Assembly: GCA_034211175.1 (NCBI GenBank)
Contig: JAXHUH010000178.1
Span: 1-8,345 of the forward strand
Source of the DNA: JAXHUH01 sp034211175
GTDB lineage: Bacteria; Actinomycetota; Acidimicrobiia; Acidimicrobiales; CAIXPF01
DNA length: 8,345 nucleotides
Reading direction: 5' to 3'
The notes beneath the pieces were generated by a model. It made no database searches. It was not told the DNA's origin and saw nothing but the letters and a program-made list of their open reading frames with translations. The position numbers and the translations under genes are program-made. Positions 1 through 5,050 of this stretch are shown here, in pieces. Each line of letters begins with the position of its first letter. Positions within the stretch are counted from its first letter, which is position 1.

Positions 1-49
1 CCACGACCACCGCGGCACCCGGCGACGACACCACCACGACCACCGCGGC
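1..49 (+). repeat. 33-nt period direct repeat encoding a Thr-rich linker
   Basis: A 16-base unit, CCACGACCACCGCGGC, occurs exactly at 1-16 and again at 34-49. The 33-base period equals 11 codons, so the encoded linker repeats a TTTAAP-type unit in frame. It lies in the linker just before the pectate lyase domain. More copies may continue upstream, outside the window. Confidence 0.8.
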
Positions 50-725
50 TCCGACGCCGGACGAGGCGTGGCCCGAGGCCGCCTCGGAGGAGACGGTGAC
101 CGAGAGCATCGAGGTCACCGACACCTTCGACGGCGGGCTCACCCGCTACGTCGGCGGCGGCGACCTCGGCGACGGCGGCCAGGACGAGGGCCAGGACCCG
201 ATCTTCCGACTGGCCGACGGCGCCACCATCGAGAACGTCATCCTCGGTGCCCCGGCGGCCGACGGCATCCACTGCGCCGGCGAGTGCACGATCCGCAACG
301 TGTGGTGGGAGGACGTCGGCGAGGACGCCGCGACCTTCCGGGCCGAGGACCCGGCGGCGCAGATGCTGGTCGACGGCGGTGGCGCCCGCCTCGCCTCGGA
401 CAAGGTGTTCCAGCACAACGGCACCGGCACCGTGACGATCCGGGACTTCGAGGTCGAGGACTTCGGGAAGCTCTACCGGTCGTGCGGCACCTGCGACGAG
501 CTCGAGCGCCACGTCGTCGTCGAGTCGGTCACCGCCATCGCCCCCGGCCTGACGATCGTCGGGATCAACCCCGGCAACGGCGACACCGCCACGCTGTCCG
601 ACATCACCGTCATCGGTGACGACGACATGGACATCTGCCAGCGCTACGACGGCACGAGCAACACCGGCGCAGGCCCCGACGGCACGAGCTGCCTCTACGA
701 CGAGTCCGACATCACCTTCGGCTGA
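3..725 (+). CDS. Pectate lyase, polysaccharide lyase family 3 (5'-truncated by window edge)
   Basis: Secreted enzyme expected to cleave de-esterified pectin (polygalacturonate) by beta-elimination outside the cell. The frame is open from the first bases, so the true start and any signal peptide lie upstream. A GTG at 96 is only an internal valine. Visible residues 1-32 are a Thr/Ala/Pro/Asp-rich linker; a single right-handed beta-helix catalytic domain fills about residues 33-240. PL3 hallmarks are GGGDLGDGGQDEGQDPIF, GAPAADGIHC, NVWWEDVGEDAATF, SDKVFQHNGTGT and DFGKLYRSCGTC. The Lys and Arg of the last two segments are in the basic patch that family knowledge links to catalysis. The Cys pairs in DGIHCAGEC and RSCGTC suit disulfides in a secreted protein. 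The domain looks complete to its C-terminal cysteine region. The gene is probably unrelated to the sulfur operon downstream, from which 381 bases separate it. Family call is firm; substrate is inferred. Confidence 0.9.
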   Translation, partial: TTTAAPGDDTTTTTAAPTPDEAWPEAASEETVTESIEVTDTFDGGLTRYVGGGDLGDGGQDEGQDPIFRLADGATIENVILGAPAADGIHCAGECTIRNVWWEDVGEDAATFRAEDPAAQMLVDGGGARLASDKVFQHNGTGTVTIRDFEVEDFGKLYRSCGTCDELERHVVVESVTAIAPGLTIVGINPGNGDTATLSDITVIGDDDMDICQRYDGTSNTGAGPDGTSCLYDESDITFG

Positions 726-733
726 CGTTCCCG

Positions 734-768
734 GGGTGCGAGGGAGCCGAGCCGGCTCCACGGCACCC
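734..768 (+). repeat. Structured hairpin repeat, copy 1
   Basis: The element folds as outer stem GGGTGC (734-739) with GCACCC (763-768), a symmetric 3x3 internal loop (GAG opposite ACG), inner 7-bp stem GGAGCCG (743-749) with CGGCTCC (753-759), and an AGC triloop. It starts 9 bases after the pectate lyase stop, so it may help end that transcript or protect its 3' end. No T-run follows. It pairs with the copy at 811-841. Confidence 0.7.
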
Positions 769-810
769 GGGTGCATCCGATCAGCCGACACGCTGACCGC
801 CGGGTCGGCG

Positions 811-841
811 GCGCGAGGGAACCGAGCCGGTTCCGAGGCGC
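811..841 (+). repeat. Structured hairpin repeat, copy 2
   Basis: Same architecture as the element at 734-768: outer stem GCGC (811-814) with GCGC (838-841), a 3x3 internal loop (GAG opposite GAG), inner 7-bp stem GGAACCG (818-824) with CGGTTCC (828-834), and the same AGC triloop. The two inner stems differ by one G-C to A-T pair change that keeps pairing, and the outer stems differ in sequence yet both pair. Bases 738-759 and 813-834 match at 20 of 22 positions, and the two differences are the paired change. Confidence 0.7.
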
Positions 842-852
842 GGCGACCACTT

Positions 853-913
853 GGTCATTCGAGGAGCTGCCCGCGGCACATGCCGCGGGCAGCTCCGCGT
901 CCCGGGAATGACC
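853..913. terminator. Long nested inverted repeat, probable intrinsic-type terminator without T-run
   Basis: The arms GGAGCTGCCCGCGGCA (863-878) and TGCCGCGGGCAGCTCC (881-896) are perfect 16-base complements separated by only CA, so the real loop must open by a base pair or more. Outside them GGTCATTC (853-860) pairs perfectly with GAATGACC (906-913), giving a second stem beyond an asymmetric internal loop. The structure is nearly symmetric and could act on either strand. It lies 127 bases after the pectate lyase stop and 194 before the permease start, a natural place to separate the two transcripts. High-GC actinobacteria often use hairpins without a U-tract. A protein-binding site or a mobile-repeat remnant is also possible. 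Confidence 0.55.
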
Positions 914-1050
914 GCGCGACGTCCGTTGTTGGGGGCTCCGGAAGGTGGCCGACCGCACGCGCTCCGGAGCGCGGACACGCGAACGTCCGGACATAAGCCC
1001 TGGTCACAGGGCTGCGGCCGGCGATGACCCCGATCCCGGCGATCGCCGGA

Positions 1051-1091
1051 CCCGAAAGTTTCAATACTTGATCGGAATTGTCGGGTTTCGG
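1051..1091. promoter_or_regulatory. Candidate operator half-sites around the operon promoter
   Basis: CCGAAA (1052-1057) and TTTCGG (1086-1091) are inverted copies flanking the -35 box and spacer. CCCGA (1051-1055) and TCGGG (1081-1085) repeat the pattern, and GAAAGTTTC (1054-1062) is a 9-base palindrome. Placement over a promoter for sulfur genes suggests a repressor or activator site, but I do not recognise the motif as that of a named regulator. Confidence 0.3.
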
Positions 1092-1096
1092 ATAAG
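1068..1096 (+). promoter_or_regulatory. Sigma70-type promoter of the sulfate-reduction operon
   Basis: A -35 box TTGATC (1068-1073, 4 of 6 to TTGACA) and a -10 box GATAAG (1091-1096, 4 of 6 to TATAAT) are 17 bases apart, the preferred spacing. Transcription should start about 7 bases downstream, near 1103, only a few bases before the GTG at 1107. The mRNA would therefore be leaderless or nearly so, which is common in actinobacteria and agrees with the lack of a Shine-Dalgarno sequence there. The surrounding A+T-rich patch supports the call. Confidence 0.6.
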
Positions 1097-1106
1097 GTCT
1101 CGCCCC

Positions 1107-1967
1107 GTGGATCTCTCAGCGGTGCAGATCGCCGCCGGCCTCGTCGTCGGACTCGCCATCGGCCTCACCGGGGTCGGTGGCGGCGCGCTCCTCACCCCGA
1201 TCGTCGTCATCCTGCTCGGCGTGCCCCCGGCGGCCGCCGTGTCGAGCGACGTCGTCGTGTCGCTCGCGGTCAAGCCGGTCGGCTCGGCCGTGCACATGCG
1301 CCACGGCAGCACCCGCCTCGACATCACCAAGTGGCTCGTCATCGGCTCGGTGCCCGCGGCGTTCAGCGGCGTGCTCCTCCTCCAGCTCATCGGCGACAAC
1401 TACAGCGACGCGGTGAAGCCGGCGCTCGGCGTGGCGCTCGTCGTCGCCGCCGTCGCCCTCGTGTCCCGGGCGTTCATCACCCGCCGACGGGCCCACCTGC
1501 TCGACGAGACGGCCGGCGAGGCGCCCGGCTTCACCAGCGGCGCGACGCCCACCAGCGGAACGGGCGGGACGACGAAGCTGCTCGACCCCGTCACCCGGCG
1601 CTCCCCCGTCCGGCCGATCCCCACCCTCGTGGTCGGCGCCCTCGGCGGCCTGCTGGTCGGGCTCACCTCGGTCGGCGCCGGCTCGCTGATGCTCGTGCTG
1701 CTCACCGTGCTCTACCCGCGGCTCACGACGGCCGAGCTCGTCGGCACCGACCTCGTCCAGGCCGTGCCCCTCGTGGCATCGGCCGCGGTCGGCCACCTCC
1801 TCTTCGGCCAGGTCCAGTTCGACCTCGCCACCTCGCTGATCATCGGGGCGCTCCCCGGTGTCTACGTCGGCGCCCGGCTCTCGTCGCGCGCTCCCGATCG
1901 GGTGACCCGTCCGATCCTCGCCACCCTGCTCGCCGCCAGCGGGCTGAAGCTCATGGGCATCGCATGA
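1107..1967 (+). CDS. TauE/SafE-family membrane permease (sulfate or sulfite/sulfonate transport)
   Basis: A 286-residue multi-spanning inner-membrane protein of the TauE/SafE (COG0730-type) family. Hydrophobic segments lie near residues 6-26, 30-52, 74-95, 104-123, 172-200, 212-232, 240-258 and 266-284, with a charged loop at about 125-170. The family's internal duplication is visible: GLAIGLTGVGGGALLTP (15-31) matches GLLVGLTSVGAGS (181-193), and SSDVVVSL (46-53) matches GTDLVQAV (213-220). The GTG at 1107 is chosen because the first helix begins at once, a promoter ends 10 bases before it, and the in-frame codons at 1068-1106 have many A/T third positions, unlike coding DNA here. Family members are annotated as sulfite/sulfonate exporters, but in sulfate-assimilation clusters such permeases have been proposed as sulfate importers. 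First position in this operon, with no ABC sulfate transporter in view, makes import plausible. Direction and substrate are inference. Confidence 0.88.
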   Translation: MDLSAVQIAAGLVVGLAIGLTGVGGGALLTPIVVILLGVPPAAAVSSDVVVSLAVKPVGSAVHMRHGSTRLDITKWLVIGSVPAAFSGVLLLQLIGDNYSDAVKPALGVALVVAAVALVSRAFITRRRAHLLDETAGEAPGFTSGATPTSGTGGTTKLLDPVTRRSPVRPIPTLVVGALGGLLVGLTSVGAGSLMLVLLTVLYPRLTTAELVGTDLVQAVPLVASAAVGHLLFGQVQFDLATSLIIGALPGVYVGARLSSRAPDRVTRPILATLLAASGLKLMGIA

Positions 1968-2056
1968 GCCACGGCCTCCACCCCCGCCCCGACCGCCGCG
2001 GCACGCCGCCGCACCCCCGCACCCGTTCGCACGCATCCAGGAGGAACGAGGCGTGA
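1964..2056 (+). CDS. Possible 30-residue small ORF coupling the permease gene to cysH
   Basis: This ATG overlaps the permease stop as ATGA (1964-1967), and its TGA (2054-2056) overlaps the cysH start as GTGA (2053-2056). It thus fills the operon's only apparent gap exactly. The predicted peptide is basic and polar, with 7 Arg, 4 His, 5 Pro and no Cys, and it starts MSHGLHPRPD. About 28 of 30 codons end in G or C against roughly 70% at positions one and two, the same periodicity as real genes here. Its AGG AGG codons near the end are the cysH ribosome-binding site. It resembles no family I know and has no strong ribosome-binding site of its own, so translation would rely on reinitiation. It may be a coupling ORF, a small protein, or chance. 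Confidence 0.35.
   Translation: MSHGLHPRPDRRGTPPHPRTRSHASRRNEA
2039..2044 (+). promoter_or_regulatory. Strong ribosome-binding site for cysH
   Basis: AGGAGG sits 8 bases before the GTG at 2053. It is one of the strongest Shine-Dalgarno sequences in the window, and it fixes this GTG as the cysH start. Confidence 0.85.
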
Positions 2057-2742
2057 GCGCCACGCTCGACACCAACGACCCGGCCGAGCTCGCCGAACGC
2101 AGCGCCGACTTCGAATCGGCGTGGGCCGGCGACATCGTCGCCTGGGCCGCGCAGACCTACGGCGCCGGCCTCGTGGCCACCGCCAGCTTCGAGGACGCCG
2201 TCCTGGCCCACCTGGTCGCCACCAGCGCCCCCGGGGCCGAGGTCGCGTTCCTCGACACCCAGTACCACTTCGCCGAGACGTGGTGGCTGGTCGACGAGGT
2301 CCGCGTGGGCCTCGGCGACAAGCTGAACCTCACGATCGAGCGCCCGCTGCCCGACGTCGTGCCCGACAACCTGTGGCAGAGCGACGTCGAGGCATGCTGC
2401 GCCAAGCGGAAGGTCGAGCCGCTCCAGCGGGTCCTCGGCAGCCACACCGCCTGGATCACCGGCATCCGCCGCATCGACGGCCCGACCCGGGCGAACGCCC
2501 CGATCGTCAGCTGGGACGACCGCTTCGGCGTCGTGAAGATCAACCCGCTCGCCACCTGGACCGACGACGACCTGGCCACCTACATCGCCGTCAACGAGCT
2601 GCCCGCCCACCCGCTGCGGGACAAGGGCGACTACCCGTCGATCGGGTGCTGGCCGTGCACCCGGCCCGTCGCCCCCGGCGAGGACCGCCGTGCCGGCCGC
2701 TGGGCCGGCTCCGCCAAGACCGAGTGCGGGTTGCACGGATGA
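2053..2742 (+). CDS. cysH: Assimilatory adenylyl-sulfate (APS) reductase, iron-sulfur type
   Basis: A 229-residue cytoplasmic enzyme that reduces activated sulfate to sulfite with a thiol donor (thioredoxin-type). The nucleotide-binding domain starts near residue 20; ATASFEDAVLAHL (42-54) is the PP-loop-like motif and FLDTQYHFAETW (66-77) the following conserved strand. CCAKRKVEP (115-123) supplies Cys115-Cys116 and GCWPC (198-202) supplies Cys199 and Cys202. These four ligands of a [4Fe-4S] cluster mark the APS-reducing subgroup rather than cluster-free PAPS reductases. The C-terminal ECGLH (224-228) carries the catalytic Cys225 that forms the thiosulfonate intermediate. Length is normal. 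Its TGA overlaps the cysD ATG. Lack of an APS kinase gene nearby agrees with APS as substrate, although some cluster-containing enzymes accept PAPS too. Confidence 0.95.
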   Translation: MSATLDTNDPAELAERSADFESAWAGDIVAWAAQTYGAGLVATASFEDAVLAHLVATSAPGAEVAFLDTQYHFAETWWLVDEVRVGLGDKLNLTIERPLPDVVPDNLWQSDVEACCAKRKVEPLQRVLGSHTAWITGIRRIDGPTRANAPIVSWDDRFGVVKINPLATWTDDDLATYIAVNELPAHPLRDKGDYPSIGCWPCTRPVAPGEDRRAGRWAGSAKTECGLHG

Positions 2743-3701
2743 GCGCCGCGGTCACTCCAGAGATGCCGAGCACGACCACCCCGGTCACGGGCGCCACGCG
2801 TCCCCGCCTCGACGAGCTCGAGCTGCTCGAGGCCGAGGCCGTGACGATCATCCGCGAGGTCGCCGCCGAGTGCGAGCGGCCCGTGCTGCTGTTCTCGGGC
2901 GGCAAGGACTCCGCCGTCCTCCTCCACGTGGCCGCCAAGGCGTTCGCGCCGGGCCGGGTGCCGTTCCCGGTGCTCCACGTGGACACGGGCCACAACTTCG
3001 ACGCCCTCATCGAGTTCCGCGACCGCGCCGTGGCCCACTACGGCGTCCAGCTCGAGGTCGCCTCGGTGCCCGACGCCATCGAGCGGGGCCTCGTCGTCGA
3101 GGACACGGGCCCCCGGGCGAGCCGCAACCGGCTCCAGACCGCGGTGCTGCTCGACCACCTCCAGCGCGAGCGCCACGACGTCGCCTTCGGCGGCGGCCGG
3201 CGCGACGAGGAGAAGGCCCGGGCCAAGGAGCGGATCCTGTCGTTCCGCGACGCGTTCGGCCAGTGGGACCCGAAGGCCCAGCGCCCCGAGCCGTGGGACG
3301 TGCTCAACGCCCGCATCCGGCCCGGCGAGCACCTGCGGGCGTTCCCGCTGTCGAACTGGACCGAGCTCGACATCTGGGAGTACATCGCCCGCGAGGACAT
3401 TGAGCTGCCGTGGCTGTACTTCGCCCACGAGCGCGAGGTGTTCCCGCGCGACGGCATGCTCCTCGCCTCCGAGGCACCGGTCGAGCGCCTCCCCGGCGAG
3501 GTCGACCGCCTCGAGACCGTGCGCTACCGCACCATCGGCGACATGACCTGCACCGCGGCCGTCCCGTCGTCGGCCACGACGCTCGAGGAGATCATCGCCG
3601 AGGTCGCCGCCGCCCGGGTCTCCGAGCGGGGCGCCAGCCGAGCCGACGACACGACCAGCGAAGCGGCCATGGAAGACCGCAAGCGCGAGGGGTACTTCTG
3701 A
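2739..3701 (+). CDS. cysD: Sulfate adenylyltransferase subunit 2 (ATP sulfurylase, catalytic subunit)
   Basis: A 320-residue cytoplasmic subunit that forms APS and pyrophosphate from ATP and sulfate, driven by GTP hydrolysis in its partner CysN. The PP-loop SGGKDSAVLLH is at residues 53-63. Other family signatures are VDTGHNF (81-87), FGGGRRDEEKARAKER (150-165), FPLSNWTELDIWEYI (202-216) and the C-terminal MEDRKREGYF (311-320). The ATG at 2739 overlaps the cysH stop as ATGA. Starting there leaves a polar, Thr/Pro-rich stretch of about 23 residues before the core begins at LDELELLEAEA; a second ATG at 2763 would give a protein 8 residues shorter. I prefer 2739 for translational coupling. The gene ends in TGATG with cysN, as expected for subunits made in a fixed ratio. 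Confidence 0.96.
   Translation: MSAAVTPEMPSTTTPVTGATRPRLDELELLEAEAVTIIREVAAECERPVLLFSGGKDSAVLLHVAAKAFAPGRVPFPVLHVDTGHNFDALIEFRDRAVAHYGVQLEVASVPDAIERGLVVEDTGPRASRNRLQTAVLLDHLQRERHDVAFGGGRRDEEKARAKERILSFRDAFGQWDPKAQRPEPWDVLNARIRPGEHLRAFPLSNWTELDIWEYIAREDIELPWLYFAHEREVFPRDGMLLASEAPVERLPGEVDRLETVRYRTIGDMTCTAAVPSSATTLEEIIAEVAAARVSERGASRADDTTSEAAMEDRKREGYF
3687..3692 (+). promoter_or_regulatory. Ribosome-binding site for cysN
   Basis: GAGGGG ends 8 bases before the ATG at 3701. It lies inside the last codons of cysD and supports the overlapping start. Confidence 0.65.
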
Positions 3702-5050
3702 TGACCGCCACGACCTCCACCGCCGCCAGCGGCTCCGTCGACAACGGGGCCACCGACACCGACACCGACACGGCGGCGCTGGACGCGCTCGCCCATCGCA
3801 GCCTGCTCCGCCTCGCCACCGCGGGCAGCGTCGACGACGGCAAGTCGACCCTGCTCGGGCGGCTGCTGCACGAGTCCGGCTCGCTGACCGACGACCTCGT
3901 CGCCGCCGTCGAGCGGGCGTCGGCCCGCCGGGGCGACAGCACGGTGAACCTGGCCCTCGTGACCGACGGCCTGCGGGCCGAGCGTGAGCAGGGCATCACG
4001 ATCGACGTCGCCTACCGCTACTTCACGACGCCGAACCGGGCGTTCATCCTCGCCGACACCCCGGGCCACGAGCAGTACACCCGCAACATGGTGACCGGCG
4101 CGTCGAACGCCGAGGTCGCCGTGGTGCTGGTCGACGCCCGCAGCGGCCTCGTCGACCAGAGCCGACGACACCTGGCCATCGCCGCGCTGCTCGGCGTCGG
4201 CGAGGTGATCCTGGCGGTCAACAAGCTCGACCTCGTCGACTACGACGAGGGCACCTTCAAGGTGATCGCCAAGGAGGCGCTCGACTTCGCCGCCGGCCTG
4301 CCGTGGCCGGTGTCGGTCACGCCGATCCCGATCTCGGCCCTCGTCGGCGACAACGTCGTCCGCCCGTCCGAGCACCTGTCGTGGTTCGACGGGCCGCCGC
4401 TCCTCCCGCTGCTCGAGGCGATCGACGTGGCGCCGGCGACCACCGTCGGCAGCCGCCTCGCCGTCCAGTGGGTGATCCCGCCCGACGCCGGCGCCGGCCG
4501 TGACACCCGGATGATCGCGGGCCGCCTCGTCGGCCACGACCTCCACGTCGGCGACGAGGTCACGTTGTGGCCGTCGGGTCGCTCGACGACCGTCGCCGGC
4601 CTCCAGGTCCTCGGCACCTCCGTCGAGGTGGCGCGGTCGGGCCAGGCCATCGCCGTGGAGCTGGCCGACGACCTCGACGCCAGCCGGGGCGACCTGCTCG
4701 CCGGCGGCGCCCAGCCCACCGTTGCCGCGTCCGCGGTGGCCGACGTGTGCTGGATGGACGAGCGGCCGCTGCGTCCCGGCGCCCGCTACCTGGTCAAGCA
4801 CACGACCCGCACCGTCCGGGCCCTCGTCGACCGGATCGACCACCGGCTCGACGTCACCACCTCCGTCCACCACGACGATCCCGACCACCTCGGCGTCAAC
4901 GAGCTCGGCCGGGTCGAGTTCCGCTTCGCGTCGCCGCTGGTCCTCGACAGCTACACCGACAGCCGCACCACGGGCCGCTTCGTGATCATCGACGAGGCGA
5001 CGAACTCCACCGTGGGCGCCGCCATGATCCGCCTGGAGGCCGGCACATGA
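3701..5050 (+). CDS. cysN: Sulfate adenylyltransferase subunit 1 (GTPase subunit), no APS-kinase domain
   Basis: A 449-residue EF-Tu-like GTPase that couples GTP hydrolysis to APS formation by CysD. GTPase motifs are G1 GSVDDGKST (42-50), G2 GITID (98-102), G3 DTPGH (119-123) and G4 NKLD (174-177), followed by an SAL motif at about 209-211 and then two beta-barrel domains. The protein stops after the second barrel near LEAGT, so it lacks the CysC kinase domain found fused in many NodQ/CysNC proteins, including mycobacterial ones. A 30-residue acidic, Thr-rich N-terminal extension precedes the core and contains a TDTDTDT run from a short tandem repeat at about 3752-3770. The ATG at 3701 shares one base with the cysD stop. 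The TGA overlaps the sulfite reductase ATG. Confidence 0.96.
   Translation: MTATTSTAASGSVDNGATDTDTDTAALDALAHRSLLRLATAGSVDDGKSTLLGRLLHESGSLTDDLVAAVERASARRGDSTVNLALVTDGLRAEREQGITIDVAYRYFTTPNRAFILADTPGHEQYTRNMVTGASNAEVAVVLVDARSGLVDQSRRHLAIAALLGVGEVILAVNKLDLVDYDEGTFKVIAKEALDFAAGLPWPVSVTPIPISALVGDNVVRPSEHLSWFDGPPLLPLLEAIDVAPATTVGSRLAVQWVIPPDAGAGRDTRMIAGRLVGHDLHVGDEVTLWPSGRSTTVAGLQVLGTSVEVARSGQAIAVELADDLDASRGDLLAGGAQPTVAASAVADVCWMDERPLRPGARYLVKHTTRTVRALVDRIDHRLDVTTSVHHDDPDHLGVNELGRVEFRFASPLVLDSYTDSRTTGRFVIIDEATNSTVGAAMIRLEAGT
5035..5039 (+). promoter_or_regulatory. Ribosome-binding site for the sulfite reductase gene
   Basis: GGAGG lies 7 bases before the ATG at 5047, inside the cysN coding region, and supports that start. 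Confidence 0.7.

Larger units (their letters stand above)
726..1106. other. Gene-free intergenic region rich in inverted repeats
   Basis: These 381 bases separate the pectate lyase stop from the permease start. I see no convincing gene: frames that stay open here lack family resemblance and the strict third-position G/C of the neighbours. From left to right it holds two related hairpins (734-768 and 811-841), a long nested inverted repeat (853-913), a 14-base perfect palindrome GCGCTCCGGAGCGC (959-972), a palindrome GTCCGGAC (985-992), a hairpin AGCCCTG-GTCA-CAGGGCT (996-1013), a 14-base perfect palindrome CCGGCGATCGCCGG (1036-1049), and then a promoter with possible operator half-sites (1051-1096). 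The stretch from about 1054 to 1098 is notably richer in A+T than anything else in the window. No tRNA or known riboswitch fold was recognised. Confidence 0.75.

Noticed and set aside
616..996. Small + strand ORF running from the pectate lyase into the spacer
   Set aside because: It overlaps the well-conserved lyase frame and then the hairpin repeats, and it has no family resemblance or ribosome-binding site.
945..1106. N-terminal extension of the permease from a GTG at 945
   Set aside because: The extension would run through palindromes and the promoter, is Arg/Asp-rich with no membrane character, and has relaxed third-position G/C at 1068-1106. The GTG at 1107 begins directly before the first membrane helix.
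726..1106. Riboswitch (SAM or similar), tRNA or CRISPR array in the spacer
   Set aside because: No cloverleaf, no conserved riboswitch core and no regularly spaced identical repeats. The two related hairpins are only two copies and differ in sequence.
1964..2056. Cysteine-responsive attenuator leader peptide
   Set aside because: The small ORF has no cysteine codon and I see no terminator hairpin between it and cysH, so the polycysteine-leader model does not fit.
1116..2135. Long antisense ORF opposite the permease and cysH start
   Set aside because: It lies opposite strongly supported + strand genes, has the Arg/Gly/Asp/Glu/Ala-rich composition of a GC-bias shadow, and resembles no family.
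3524..4888. 454-codon antisense ORF opposite cysN
   Set aside because: Its valine/aspartate/glycine/arginine-rich translation mirrors the third-position G/C bias of cysN. It shows no motif and no start context.
3701..5050. CysN fused to APS kinase (CysNC/NodQ)
   Set aside because: The protein ends after its second beta-barrel at residue 449, and the next gene starts at once; no kinase P-loop follows.
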